From Cristatella mucedo (taxonomy: Eukaryota > Bryozoa > Phylactolaemata > Cristatellidae), in the NCBI GenBank assembly GCA_009760855.2, contig WPIO01000255.1, positions 62,001 through 126,000 of the forward strand: a DNA stretch of 64,000 nucleotides, in the 5' to 3' direction. Below are positions 1 to 13,150 of the stretch, piece after piece. Position 1 is the first letter of the stretch; each line of letters begins with the position of its first letter. The notes under the pieces were generated by a model. That model was given only the letters and a program-made list of their open reading frames with translations, was not told the origin of the DNA and did no database searches. The translations under genes and the position numbers were made by a program.

Positions 1-70
1 AAAGTACTTCGAAAGAGATTGAGCTCTCTGAGAACTCTATGTCAATTTGTATTACTATTCTTATTAATAA
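1..70 (+). mobile_element. LINE 3' tail, partial at window edge
   Basis: The first 70 bases match the end of the CR1/L2-like LINE family seen elsewhere here: a 'gaaagagattgag...tctctgag' segment followed by an ATT-rich tail. The rest of the copy lies outside the window. Confidence 0.6.
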
Positions 71-1886
71 AAACGTAGTAGCAGTTTTAGTAGTTTGGTT
101 CGTTGCAAAAAAGTAGTAGTTTGGTTCGTTGCAGAAGGCTACCTGCTCATCTATAGTCAGAATGATTATGTGGTAGAAGCAAACCATTTCATTCTTAAAA
201 TTAAAATAAAAAGTCTTTGATATTTCACAGTAAGAAAATAAATCCATATTTAAAGTGTTATGCAAATTTTGGAAATACAATTACTAACGTAAAACGTATC
301 GTGCTCAGATAAGCGTTCAAATCAGAGAAATAATGTTTATATCTATATGGGATAGCCAAAGAGTGGAACCGCATAAGCCATCGTACGACAACACATGAGT
401 AATCATGTGTCATATCACTAACATATACAGTAAATTCCATGACTTGTTGATCACTCTCGCGTGATGGTATCTTCTTTTTATTGCTGCAATTCAATTACAG
501 AAAGATGTCTATCGGCATACTTTAGCTTTTATGCTCCAATGCTACCTGCGTGTCAGTCAGAACTAAAGACATTCCTTCATTATGATATATGCTGATTTGT
601 CTGCATTATGACCCGAAAGAAATGTACAATCCACCAATGATAAACATTTTAGTCTCCTGTCACCGAAATCGTTAGGTTTGTAGCATACGACACTGAAAAG
701 TTTCCAGATCAAATTCATTAGCAATCAACAGCGAAAAAGGACTTCATAAAATGACTTTGCACAGATCTTTTCTAAATGTCCAGAAATATATTTTTTCCTA
801 TGTAGCTATATTTAAACTCACAATGAATACTTCTACGAGCAACGTACAAACTTTGCTAACCCAAGATGAGGTAATAACTGACAGTAACTGTACAGGATAA
901 CTTGACCATTTGATCACGACAAATGCTCATTAGCCACGTCAAAAAAGCTTCTACTTCCTTCAATTTGTTGTTATTCTTTTACAAATCAGTAAGAAAATAG
1001 CCAATTTTGAGGGAAGGAATAGACAAAATAAGGTTTCTCTAATCATTATAACGTAACTTCACAGAGTTTTGCAATATCTTGAAAGCATTTAGGTACTATT
1101 GATTACATACACATACAAATAGTAAATGCTACTTAAAAGGCCAAATGTATTTATTTAATCATATCAAGCACACTGGCCTCTTAAAAAAAATTCAGCCAAT
1201 CGAGAGACACGAAGTTCATGACAAAGCCCTGAAAGTCTAATTTAACTAGATTTAGCGACTAAAAACATAAATGCCTTTGTAAATCTGAAGAAGTCAACAA
1301 TAAACATTGGAATCTTAAGTGAGGGCAATGTTTCAAAAAATTCACTACACAAATCGCAGCCTTTGTAAACGTTACACACGAAGCCGAGTAGCTGAAAGTA
1401 GGAAATTACATGTAAACAAAAAATGTTCGCCTGTAGTAACAACAATCTTACAGTTGATCTAATTGATTAAATTTGGCAGTAAACAAAAAAAATAGGTAAG
1501 AAGACATATTTTTTACTTCAGGATACGTACATAAAAACGCAAATGCAATCTATGCGAATGCAATTGTAAAGTACAAGCACACGTATAGTCCCGAATAAAA
1601 TAAACGAAGGCATTGGGCATTTTTGTAAAAGCAAAAGCCTGATCACCGTGAGTAGGAAGCCCTGTAACATATTTATACTTGCCTTGGGGAACTTCCTACG
1701 TCCTGACCAGAACTGTTCATTGCTGCTGATGTGATTTACAAATAAGGAAAGTTGATAGTATCTCCTGTACTAATAAACAGGCCAGCCTGTGAAAAAATAG
1801 CATATCCTGTAAAGCTTTTCCAAAGTCATCGGCAAACAATATCATTCAAGAAAAGACATTAATTATAGCTTGGTCGTATCTGACAT
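71..1886. other. Intergenic DNA, no gene recognised
   Basis: AT-rich DNA with only short chance ORFs. A 19-base segment (agtagtttggttcgttgca) occurs at 89-107 and again at 115-133, a small tandem duplication of 26-base period. Nothing else can be assigned. Confidence 0.5.
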
Positions 1887-2679
1887 GCATTATTGTATGG
1901 TACCAATGATCATGCTTTATAAGTTATGAATGTGGATAGAGTTAGGTGTATAGTTAAGACTGTGTACCTCTAAGCATGTCATGTTTGATGGAATTGAAAC
2001 ATTTTACATGTTCATAGTAATGATGAAGTCGTTATTTTTTCACAAAATGTGAACAGTGCCTCGGTAGACATTCAGTTTTGTGTGGGGTCGATACAAAAGT
2101 ATTTTCAGTGTTACCATATACAAAAGCATAGCCAGGACTGTCTGTCTTAAACTATGGCCGACATAGCCATAGTCAACTTGTCACGGCGTTTTGGAAGAAT
2201 TCATTCAATTGTAGCCTTTTTAAAGAGAGCTCTGAACGAATGTCCACCTAGGATTTGGTAGGAAAATGGTCAATGCAGTCACTTTGTGACTCGACAATTA
2301 AGCAATACACTACGTCGTCGCCTAAGAAGTTTGGATGACTAGAACGTGCTCTGAAACCACCACTACATTTTTTCAACTAGTTAAAAGCTAAGGAATTGCC
2401 ACATTAAAGCCACACATACATTATGGTAAGCACACTACGCCTCGTCCAGAAGTCGACAGATAAACGACGAGGATTCTCGCAGAAACGTTGCACTTGATAG
2501 ATGGACTAGCTACTGTCTCCATAAAGGGAGAGCACCTCGACGCTAGAGCTAGAAAATGCAATGCCGTTTAGATCATCCCACAATCAATAAACCTATTTCG
2601 GAACCTACAAGAAGACACTAACAAAGTCCAGCACCATGTGCATATGATTGTAAGGTTGAAATACCTGGTTATATACTAG

Positions 2680-3400
2680 CATGTTTACTATGTTTGCAGC
2701 ATCACATAAGAGCCCCTGTAACTCGTTATTTACTTTCCAATGGCTTGTGTGATCAGGCCCAAACAGCTAATGCATTGCTCTTCAGCTAAGTTTGTCTATA
2801 GCAGATTTTACAGCTGTCACATCAGGCTGCTTTTGCCAATATTTTTTTCTTTCTTCCAATCAAGCAGTACATTAATTCATAAGCTCTATCCTTCAGTCTT
2901 GGGTCTATTCATTTGGTGGATCCGGTCTATTTATCTAAACTACTTCCAAGCAGGCCAGGCGTACTACCAGTCACTGTTAAGACTCGAATGGCCTAACTAT
3001 ACCAGCAGGAACCTAGGATGATTTGGAAACCGTTCATTTAGTTCGCATTCGCCTAAAGCTTAACTTACTCCTAACTGATGTCGCGACCTCCCCATTATGG
3101 CATCAACTAAAAATAATCTTAAAATTTACTGGCTTATTACAGAATTTATAGAGACCTCCCTATTCTTCATTGAGCTGCTCAGCTTGCAGGCATTGAGCAT
3201 GGTACCACTAATCATGCTTTATAAGTTGACAATGTGTATAGTATATCACTTCAAGCCGTGTCATGTCTGACGAAATTGAAAAATTGTGCTGTTCATTAAA
3301 ATGATTGAGTCGTAATTATTCTTAACAGTATATGAACGGTCCCTTGGAAGAGATTCAGTTCGATGTGGGCTTTAAACAAAGGTATTTTAGAGGTTATTAC
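2680..3400 (+). mobile_element. Decayed LINE 3' end inside array unit
   Basis: This stretch aligns by eye with the LINE 3' end at 26000-26650: the 'lotus' of a cysteine/arginine-rich RT tail, a glutamine/alanine-rich stretch and the terminal 'gattcagttcgatgtgggc' just before the SINE. Reading frames are broken. Equivalent copies lie near 6600-7290, 9430-10080 and 12300-12960. Confidence 0.6.
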
Positions 3401-3412
3401 GTGATTAGTCGT

Positions 3413-3575
3413 AACTGCTCACTGGGTAAGGCGGTTGCTTTTCACGATCCTTGGCCTTAAGGTCGTGGGGTCAAATCCGGCGGTTGGCGATCCTTTATCA
3501 CTACTGCATGCAGCCGCGATTGCCGTAAAGGCCCCTCTGTCGCCATACCAAAAGAGGCTGTTATATCAGCTAGCA
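3413..3575 (+). mobile_element. tRNA-derived SINE, array copy 1
   Basis: It contains a tRNA-like A box (actgctcactgggtaaggc) and a decayed B box (ggtcaaatccgg, one base off GGTTCGAATCC). A 'gcgatcctttatcac' hairpin segment and the shared SINE body ending near 'gttatatcagctagca' follow. It sits directly after a LINE 3' end. Confidence 0.65.
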
Positions 3576-4924
3576 TATGTTTATTTATTAATAGTACAGC
3601 ATGGCAAGGACTTTCTGCCTTAAACTGTGGCCAACGAAGCCATAGTCCACTTAGCACCGTGTTTTTGGAGGGATTGATTGAATAGAAGCGTTTTTTTAAA
3701 AGGTGCTCAGAACAAACGTAGGTCTAGGATTTGGTAGGCAAACGTTCAGTGCAGTCATTTTGTAACTCTAGAATTAAGCGACGTACTACATCGTCACCTC
3801 CGGAATTCCGATGACTTGAATGAGCTCTGTGATAATCACGACATTGTTACACCAAGGTAAAAGCAAAGGAATTGCCTCATTCAAGCCACACATACATTGT
3901 GGAAAGCACACTACGCCTCGTCCAGAAGTCGACTGAAAAACGAAGAGGCCTCTGGCAGAAACGTTGCACTTGATGGATGGACTAGCTGCTGTCTACGTCA
4001 AGGTAGAGCACTTCGATGCTAGACCTAGCCACTGCAATGGATTTTAGATCATCTCACGATAAATAATCCTATTTGGGAACATGACGTCAGCAAGCTAAAT
4101 TCATTGTGCTCATATTTCAGGTATCATCACGAGTTTGCTCACACAGAAATGAAGTCTCTGCTCAGCATTAAAAAAGCTGTCGTCAACTTCAACAGTTGTA
4201 CGGTAGCAATATCAGGTGAAATTGGCAAAGTAACGGGCTCTACTTTGGGTATAAACCGAATGCAAGGACCGATTGCTTTGTGCCTCAAATCTTTAGCTAA
4301 GGCTTCGGTAGTGCCCTGTCCACGTGGAATCGCTTGCTCTAGCTTGAAATCAGAATCTTGGCATTCTAAAGTCGCCATTTGGGCTTCTCAATTTCTTGCA
4401 TATTTTAGCTGCAGCAACGGAATGAGGCTCGTTAAATAGTTTACTGTATTGTTTGCCATTTCTTTAAGATAAAATGAACTGCGAATTCAGCCCTCAGAGG
4501 TCAATAGAAAATGCATTTTCCTTCATACCAGTCCTAGTAATAGTCTCAGATTGCCGAGCTCCCACGGCTGCTAGGTCCTCAACCGGCTTTAAACGTAGAC
4601 GTACCTCTGTCTTCCTGGTATCATTACTGAGCTGGCCACTACGTTGCTGTTACGTGGTGTCTGCAGCCAATCCGGCCTCGTTTGCTAAACTTCTTTTGAG
4701 CACTGCATTGCAGTTGGCATGTTAGCACGACACAGAGAAAGTTCAACAAGTTACACGCAAACTTCCCCTCGGTCACTGGAATTCATTTAAATCTAATTAG
4801 CGACCTGGGGAAGAAAGTTAGAAGGTCAGTGAGCAATGGCAGGTGCTGGGCGAGGAACGACTGATTGGAAGGGAAAATTCCCCACGGACACAGGCAAGTG
4901 GATATGTAATAGCTGACTTTGCAG

Positions 4925-5962
4925 CCTAGAGAGTCATTTAAACCGTCATTTAAACCGTCGGAATCTGCTGCAGCAACTGTGAAACTGAATGCTTGCCTTG
5001 CCGATATTCGATCCTAGATGTCGGAAAACTTCCTGAAATTAAATGACAATAAAACCGAACTGCTTCTCATAGGACACCTTAAGCGTGTTGCTGGATTAAA
5101 AGGGTTTGCTGTTCTAATAGGTGATGCTATTGTGCGACCTTCACCACGTGCTCGTAATCTAGGTGTCATGTTCGACAGCTGCCTCAATTTCAAAAGCTTC
5201 ATTCAGAAGACTGCCTCTACAGCTAGCCATCACATCCGATCCCTATCCAAGATTAGAAGCTATCTCCCACAGTGGCTTGTAAAAAACTTAACTAGCTCTT
5301 TAGTTCTGTCTTGGCTTGATTATTGTAATTCCCTTTTAGATGGGCTACCAAAGAAAGTGATTATGCCACTACATTGGACTATGAATATGACTGCAAGGCT
5401 GGTCTTTAAGTCCCAGCGGTTTGAGCACGTGTCACCTTTGCTAAAAGAGCTAGGATGGTTGCCGGTTGAGCAAAGGATACAGAGCAAAGTTCTTATGCTG
5501 ACACACAAGGCCGGCCATGGCTTCGCTCCTTCGTACCTAGCTGAACTGCTGCATCAGTTTCAGCCTGTTCGCACCCTGACGTCCTGTGTGGACAATAAAT
5601 TAGCTGTCCCATTCCTCAGCTTAAAGACAGTTGGCGACAGATGCTTTAGCTCTGCAGGTCATAGACTGTGGAACTCGCTTCCACAATTCTTAGGCAACGA
5701 CATCTACTCTCCAACTGCCGACTATGGCACATCTTTTTTAGTGGTCCTGAACTGCTACTTCTATGCTACTCACTACCTCAACTGCTCTCCTGACTCTGCT
5801 ATGCTTCCCACTTTCTCTTTGTTTCGTGAGACGAAGTCTGTTGGCTACCGAATGCGTACCGAAAGCCGCTTAGGCTGTGAGTGGGCTATACAAAACTCTC
5901 CTGCGTAACACCCACATGGTCTTTATCACTTTGTGGAGTTACTGACAGAGATACATGAGAGA
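4925..5962 (+). mobile_element. 5'-truncated CR1/L2-like LINE fragment
   Basis: The insertion interrupts an array unit. Flanking unit sequence ('ctgactttgcagcctagagag' side and 'ttgtaattattcgcaagtgtctcacgac' side) is continuous in the other units. It holds the reverse-transcriptase C-terminal region in one long frame (see 5018-5908). Exact ends and a target-site duplication could not be fixed because the edges are AG-rich. Confidence 0.8.
5018..5908 (+). CDS. LINE reverse transcriptase, C-terminal part
   Basis: A 296-codon open frame. It begins just after the usual YADD region with 'LNDNKTELLLIG', a segment typical of CR1/L2 and Jockey-group RTs. It continues through 'LGVMFDSCLNF', a DYCNSLLDGLP box, and 'LLKELGWLPVEQRI', the conserved thumb/C-terminal element of CR1-like LINEs. 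In the same frame just upstream lies 'KLNACLADIRS' followed by a stop, so the listed ATG is only the first Met after an in-frame stop, not a true start. The endonuclease and the catalytic palm are missing, so the product would be inactive. It is surprisingly open for a fragment inside an old array, which suggests it inserted more recently than the array formed. The element supplies RT for target-primed reverse transcription in intact copies. Confidence 0.85.
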   Translation: MSENFLKLNDNKTELLLIGHLKRVAGLKGFAVLIGDAIVRPSPRARNLGVMFDSCLNFKSFIQKTASTASHHIRSLSKIRSYLPQWLVKNLTSSLVLSWLDYCNSLLDGLPKKVIMPLHWTMNMTARLVFKSQRFEHVSPLLKELGWLPVEQRIQSKVLMLTHKAGHGFAPSYLAELLHQFQPVRTLTSCVDNKLAVPFLSLKTVGDRCFSSAGHRLWNSLPQFLGNDIYSPTADYGTSFLVVLNCYFYATHYLNCSPDSAMLPTFSLFRETKSVGYRMRTESRLGCEWAIQNSPA

Positions 5963-6302
5963 GATTTTCTAATAAAAATTTGTAATTATTCGCAAGTGTC
6001 TCACGACTCCGGCAGCTGAATCAATTTAGAATCCAAGAATGGCCATATGGCTCATCAAAAGTAGATCACGAATTTTTTTCAGTTTACTACAGATTAACTC
6101 AACTACTCAGTTTTAGAATGCAGTAACCTACACAATAAATGATTAAAGCTTTATACTTTCTTTTTAATATATCTTACCGTCTCACGGCACTAGAACACGA
6201 ATCGTGTATTCTAGCAAGCAGGAGTCTGTTCATCAATTCATCGATCGAGTTAAGTCATGAATAACTAAAGTTGTGAACTCTGCCTAAATACTCAAGGTAA
6301 CG

Positions 6303-6304
<2 letters not shown>

Positions 6305-6352
<48 letters not shown>

Positions 6353-6398
6353 ATAAACACAATCTCTCTGTCGCACAAACACACACACAGACACGGAC

Positions 6399-6450
<52 letters not shown>

Positions 6451-6530
6451 CCCGCACACACAGACACACACACACACACACACACAGCACACACAGACAC
6501 ATACATTCAAACACACGAACACACAGAAAA
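6305..6530. repeat. CA/TG microsatellite
   Basis: A long interrupted (CA)n tract, with a non-repeat break near 6363-6380. It occupies the same place in the array unit as the tracts at 9189 and 12082. Long open frames across it are repeat artefacts. Confidence 0.97.
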
Positions 6531-7309
6531 ATAGTGACACAGTCAAGACCATTGTGCATGTGATTTTAAGCTTGAAATACCAGGTTAGATACTAGCATAT
6601 TTACTATGTTTGCTGCATCACATAAGAGCCACTCTAACTCATTATTTACTTTCTAATGGCTTGTGCGATCAGGGCCTAACAGTTAATGCATAGCTCGGCA
6701 GCTACGTTTGTCTAAAGCAAACTTCACAGCTCTTCCATCAGGCCGGTTTTGCCCACCGTTTCAGTAACTTTCAATCAATTCGTACGTGCAGTTCTATGCT
6801 CTGTCATTCACTCCTAGGTCTATTCAATTGGTGGATCCGGTCTATTTGTCCAAACTACTTCCCAAGCAGGCCAGGCGTCCTACCACTTACTGTTCTGACT
6901 CAAATTGCCTAACTATTCCAGTACGAACCTATGATGCTTTGGAGACCGTCCTTTTAGTTCGCATTCGCCAAAAGCTAACTCACTCCAAACTGATGCCATG
7001 TCCTTCCTTGACATAGCAATATTAAAAAATAATCCCTAACCATACCTGCCTATTACATAATTCAAAGAGACCTCGTGATTCTCTATTGTGCTGCTCAGGT
7101 TGCAGGCATTGAGCATGCAACCACTAATCATGCTTCATAAGTTGACACTGTGTATAGCATATCACCTCTCGCCATGTCATGTCTGATGCAATTAAAAAAT
7201 TGACCATTATCATAGTACTGATTGTGACTTTTTTCCCAGCATAAAAATGGTGCCTTGGAAGAAACTCAGTTTGATACGGGCTTTAAACATAGGTATTTAA
7301 ATGATTACT

Positions 7310-7490
7310 ACGTAGTGAGGCATAATGGCTCAGTAAGTAAGGCAATTGCTTTTCACCACCTCGGGCCCAGGTCGTGGGTTCAAATCCTGTTGTGGGATAT
7401 CCTTCATCTCAGCTGCAAGCAGTCGTTATTGCCGTAAAGGCCCTCCTGTCGCTATACAAAAAGAGGCTGTTATCTCAGCTAGCACAATTT
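7310..7490 (+). mobile_element. tRNA-derived SINE, array copy 2
   Basis: A-box-like 'ggctcagtaagtaaggc' and B-box-like 'gggttcaaatcc' are spaced as in a tRNA gene. The common SINE body with 'gctatacaaaaagaggctg' follows. Confidence 0.75.
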
Positions 7491-9188
7491 TATTTATTTA
7501 TACTACAGCGTAGCCTGGATTGTCTGCCTTAAACTGTGGCTGACGAAGCCATACTCCACTTCGCACCGTGTTTTGGAAGAATTATTTCAATGGTAGCATT
7601 CCATAAAAGGCGCTCGGAACGAACCTGCCTCTAGGAATTGGTAGGCACACGTTTAATGCAGGCACTTTGCAACTCTGGGATCAAGCGACGTACTACATCG
7701 TTGCCTCAGAAATTTGGATGATTTGAATGACCTCTGTTACCACCACGAAATTTTTTCACTGAGGTAAAAGCAAAGGAATCGCCACATTCAAGCCACACGT
7801 ACATATGGTTAACACCCTACGCCTCGTCTTGGAGTCGACAGAAAAACGACGAGGATTTTTGCAGAAACGTTGCACTCTATAGATGGACTAGCTGCTGTCT
7901 CCATCAAGGTAGAGCACCTCGACGCTAGACCTAGCCACTACAATGCCTTTAGTGTCATCCCGCAATCCATAATCCTATGTGGGAAGGTTACAACAGCATG
8001 CTAAATTCACTCTGCTTAAAAGTCAGGTACCATCACCAGTTTGCTCAAGCAGAAATTAAGTTACTGCTCAGTATTAAAAAGCTGCCTCCAGCTTGAACAG
8101 TTGCATAATAGCAATAGTAAGTCAAATTAGCCAAGTCACAGGCATCACTATGGGAATAAACCTACTGCAAGGACTGGTTGCTCTGTGCCTCAAACCTTCA
8201 GCCAAGGCTTTGGTAGTGCCCTGTCGGCATGGGATCGCTTGCTGTAGCTTGAAATTGAAATCTCGGCATTCTAAAGTCGCCATTTGGGCTCATCGATTTC
8301 TTGCATATTTTGGCTTCAGAAATTGAATGAGGCTCATTTTATAGTTCACTGAATCGCTTGCCATTTCTTTAAGATAAAACGAGCTGCGAATTCAGCCGTC
8401 AGAGGTTAAGAGAGAATGCATATTACCTTCACAGCAGTCCTAGTATTGATGTCAGATCCCCGTGCACCCTCAGCTGTTAGGTCTTCACTGGCTTCCAACG
8501 TCGACGTACCTCTGTCTTCCTGCCATCGATACTGTTTCAGGACACTTGGTTACCCAGCTGCTACGTGGTGTCTGCAGCAAATCCTGCCATGTTTGCTACA
8601 CGTCATTTGAGCACTACATCGCAACTGGCATTTTAGCACGAGACTGAGGAACTTCTACAGGCTACAGGCAAACTTCCCCTTGGTCATTGTGATTCATTTA
8701 AATCTAGTTAGGCACCTGGGGAAGCAAGTTAGAAGGTCAGTTAGCAATGGCAAGTTTTGGGCCTGGAATGAATGAATGGAAGGGGAATTCCCCATGGACA
8801 CAAGGAAGTGGATACCTCATAGCTGACTTTGCGGCATATAGAGATTTCGTGAAAGAAAATTCGTAACTCCTTGCATGTGTCTGACGACTCCGGCAGCTGA
8901 ATCCATTTAAAATCTAAGATTGGCCATATGGCTCATCAAAAGCAGATCACGATTTGTTCTGGTTTACTTCAGAATAACACAACTATTCACTTTTACTAAG
9001 CTGAAATCAACACAATAAATAAAGAAAGCTTTATACTTCCGCTTTGAAATAAATTTCTATCTCACGGTTCTAGAACGCAAGTCATGTATTCGAGCAAGCA
9101 GGAGTCCTTCCTTTTATTCATTGATCGAGTTAAGTAATGAATAACTGAAGTCATGAACTCTGCCTAAATACTCCAGATTGCGAAACGA

Positions 9189-9322
9189 ACACACACACAC
9201 ACTCACACACACACACACACACACATACACACACGCACACACACACATGCACACACACACACACACACACACACGCGCGCGCGCACACACAGGCACACAC
9301 GCAGGCACACACACACACACAG
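9189..9322. repeat. CA/TG microsatellite
   Basis: (CA)n with CG and GC interruptions, including a 'gcgcgcgcgc' run. It lies at the same unit position as the other array tracts. Confidence 0.97.
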
Positions 9323-10107
9323 AGTGACAAAGTCCAGCACAGTAGTGCATATGATTGTAAGCTTGAAATACCTGGTTTTAATACTAGCATATTTGCTATG
9401 TTTGCGGTATCCCATAAGAGCCACTGTAACTCGTTATTTACTTTCCAATGGCATGTGTGATCAGGCCCAAACAGCTAATGCATTGCTCTTCAGCTACGTT
9501 TTCTATTGCAGATTGCACAGCTGTCACCTCAGGCCGCTTTTTGCCCACCGTTTCACTTTCTTCCAATCAAGTAGTGCACGAACTTGTCAGCTCTTCATTC
9601 ACTCTTAGGTCTATTCATTTGGTGAATCCGGTATATTTATCCAAACTACTTCCCAAGCATGCCAGGTGTCCTTCTACTTACTGTTCTGACTAAAATTGCC
9701 TACCTATACCAGCACGAATCTAGGAAGCTTGGGAGACCGTTCCTTTATTTCGTATTCGCCCAAAGCCTAGCTCACTTCTCACTGATGTCACGACCTTACC
9801 TGACATGGCAATATTTAAAAATAATCTTAAGACATACCTGCTTATCACAGAATTTATAGAGACTTCGCGATTCTTCATCGTGCCGCTGAGCTTGCAAGCA
9901 TTGAGCATGCTACCACTTATCATGCTTTATAAGTTGACACTGTGCATGGTATATCACCTCTAGCCATGTCGTATCTGATGATATCGAAAAATTGTACATG
10001 TTCATAGTAATGATTAAGCCGGGATTTTTTTAACAGCATATGAACGGTGCCTTGGAAGAGATTCAGTTCGATGAGGGCTTTAAACAAAGTTATTTTAGGA
10101 GTTGCTA

Positions 10108-10285
10108 CGTCGTGAGTCGTAATGGCTCACTAGATTAAGCGGTTGCTGTTCTCATCCTAGGTCCCCGAGGTCGTGGGTTCGAATCCTGTAGTGGGCGATC
10201 CTTTATCACCACTGCAAACAGTTGTAGATGCCTTAAAGGCCATTCTGTTGCTATACAAAAAGAGGCTGTTATATCAGCAAGCACA
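10108..10285 (+). mobile_element. tRNA-derived SINE, array copy 3
   Basis: It has a B box 'gggttcgaatcc' matching the pol III consensus and an upstream A-box-like segment 'ggctcactagattaagc'. The same body as the other copies follows. Confidence 0.78.
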
Positions 10286-12079
10286 ATTTTATTTAATTAT
10301 ATTACAGCATAGCCAGGACTGTCTGCCTTAAACTGTGGCCGACGAAGCCATAGTCCACTTGGCACCGTGTTTTGGAAGAATTAATTCAATGGTGGCATTT
10401 CATAAAAGGTGCTCGGAACGAACGTACCTCTAACAATTGGTAGGCACTCGTTTAATGCAGACACTATGTAACTATAGAAACAAGCCACATACTACATCTT
10501 CACCTCAGGAATTTGGATGACAGGAATGAAGTCTGCTACCACAACGACATTTTTTACCAAGGTAAAAGCAAAGGAATCGCCACATTCAAGCCACAAATAC
10601 AATGTGGTAAGCAACCTATGCCTGGTCTTGGAGTCGACAGAAAAACGACGAGGATTCATGCAGAAACGTTGCACGAGATAGATGGACTAGCTGCTGTCTC
10701 CATCAAGGTAGAGCACCTCGATGCTAGACCTAGCCACTACAATGCCTTTAGGATCATCCGGCAATCCATAATCCTATGTGGGAAGGTTACAAAAGCATGC
10801 TAAATTTACTGTGCTCATAACAGGTCCATCATCAGTTTGCTCACAGAGAAATGAAGTTACTGCTCAGCATTAGAAAGCTGTCTTCAACTTTAACGGTTGA
10901 CAGTAGCATTATCAAGTCAAATTGGCGAAGTGACAGGCTCCACTATGGGTATATAACCTAATGTAAGAACTGATTTTTTTGTGCCTCAAATCTTCAGCCG
11001 AGGCTTTGGTAGTGCCCTGTCAACATGGGATCGCTTCCTCTAGCTTGAAATCGGAATCTCGGCATTCTAAAGTCGCCTCTTGGGCTTCTTAATTCCTTGC
11101 ATCTTTTGGCTCCATCAATGGAATGAGGCTCATTATATAGTTCACTGTATTGCTTGCCTTTTCTTTAAAACAGAAAGATATGCGAATTCAGCCCTCAGAG
11201 ATACATAGAAAACGCAATTTATCTTCATAGCAGTCCTAGTATTGATCTCATATTGCCGTGCACCCTTTGCAGTTAGGTCTTCACTGGCTTCAAACGTCGA
11301 CGTACCTCTGTATTCCTGACATCAATACTGTGGTGGCCGCTATGGTACAAAGCTGTTAGGTGGTGTCTGCAGCGTATCCTGCCTTGTTAGCTACATTTCA
11401 TTTTAGCACGGCATTGCAACTGGCATATTAGCACGAGATAAATTAAAATTCTACAAGATCTAGGGATGCTTACAGTCAGTCACTCGGATTCATTTAAATC
11501 TAATTAGGCACCTGGGAAAGGAAGTTAGGTCAGTCAGCAATGGCAGTTGCTGAGATAGGTATGACTGAATGAAAGGGTAATTCCCCATGGACACAAAGAA
11601 GTGGATATGTCATAGTTGACTTGGTGGCCCGGAGAGATTTACTGAAAGAAAAAAATTCGTAACTCTTTGCTTGTGTCTGACGACTCTAGTAGCTAAATCC
11701 ATTTATAATCTAACATTGGCCATATGGCTCATCAAAAGGAGATCACGAATTTTCTGGTTTACTACAGATTAACACAACTAGTCAGTTTTAGCAAGCCGTA
11801 ACCTACATGAAAAACGATGACAGCTTCATACTTTTTCGTTGAAATATCTTTCAATAAATTTCTTCAGATTAACACAGCTATTTACTTTTACCTATCTGAA
11901 ACGTACACAATAAATTAAGTAGGCTTTATAATTTCTCTCTGAAATATATTTTTATCTTACGGTTCTAGAACACGATTCCTGTATTCGAGCAAGCAGGAGT
12001 CCTTCCGTTAATTCATCAATCGAGTTAAGTCATGAATAACTGAAGTCATGAACTCTGCCTAAACACTCGACGTAGCGAA

Positions 12080-12081
<2 letters not shown>

Positions 12082-12173
<92 letters not shown>

Positions 12174-12180
12174 ATACACA
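12082..12180. repeat. CA/TG microsatellite
   Basis: Nearly uninterrupted (CA)n of about 85 bases, then an imperfect tail. It is the purest of the three array tracts. Confidence 0.97.
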
Positions 12181-12974
12181 GAGAAACATTGTGACAAAGT
12201 CCAGCACCATTGCGCATATGATTGTAAGTTTGAAACACCAGGATTAATACTAGCATATTTACCATGTTTGCAGCATCATACAAGAGCCACTGTAACTCAT
12301 TATTTACTTCCTAATGGCTAGTGAAATCAGGGCCTAACAGTTAATGCATAGCTATGCAACTACGTTTGTCTGTTGCAGACTTCGCAGCTGTCACATCAGG
12401 CTGCTTTTCGCCCACCTCTTCACTTTCTTCCAATCAAGTAGTACATTATTTTGTAAGCTCTTTAATGGACTCTTAGGTCCGATCATTCAGTGGATCTGGT
12501 CTATTTATCCAAACTACTTCTCAAACAGGCCAGGCATCCTATCACTTACTGTTCCGACTTAAATTGCCTAACTATACCAGTACGAACGTAGGATGCTTTG
12601 GAGACCGTTCCTTCAGTTTGCATTCGCCCAAAGCCTAGCTCACTCCTAAGTGATGACACGACCTTTCCTGACATGGCAATATTTAAAAATAATCATAAAA
12701 CATATGTGCTTATTACAGAATTTAGAGGGGCAACGTGATAGTGCAGCTTAGCTTGCAGGCATTGAGCTTGCTACCACTATACATACATACATACTATTAA
12801 TGCTTACTAAGTTGACACTGAATAATACATCACCTCTACCCATGTCATGTTTAATGAAATTGAAAAATTGTGCATGTTCATAGTAATGAGTAAGTCGTGA
12901 TTTTTTCACAGCATATGAACGGTGCTTTGGTAGAGATTCAGTTCGATGTGGGTTTTTTTAAGGGGTTACTACGT

Positions 12975-13150
12975 GGTGAGTCGTAATGGCTCACTAAGTA
13001 AGGTGGTTGCTTTTCACGACCTTGGTCCCGAGGTCGTGGGTTCGAATCCAGTGGTGGGCGATCCTTTATCGCCACTGCAAGCTGTCGTGATTGTGGTAAA
13101 AGTCCTTCTGTCGCTATAGAAAAAGAGGCTGGTTAATCAGCTAGTATATA
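12975..13150 (+). mobile_element. tRNA-derived SINE, array copy 4
   Basis: A box 'ggctcactaagtaaggtgg' and perfect B box 'gggttcgaatcc'. Then comes 'gggcgatcctttatcgcc', which can fold into a small hairpin. Confidence 0.8.

Noticed and set aside
4104-4439. 111-codon plus-strand ORF in the array
   Set aside because: The matching stretch in the other units (near 8040 and 10850) is broken by stops and indels, so it is not a conserved gene.
6255-6559. Long Cys/Val-rich open frames on the minus strand
   Set aside because: They are translations of the CA/TG microsatellite; the same happens at 9114-9424, 12059-12283 and 22377-22721.
12975-13060. Functional tRNA gene
   Set aside because: A and B boxes are present, but the cloverleaf acceptor stem does not close and the sequence is repeated with a common non-tRNA body, so it is a SINE head.
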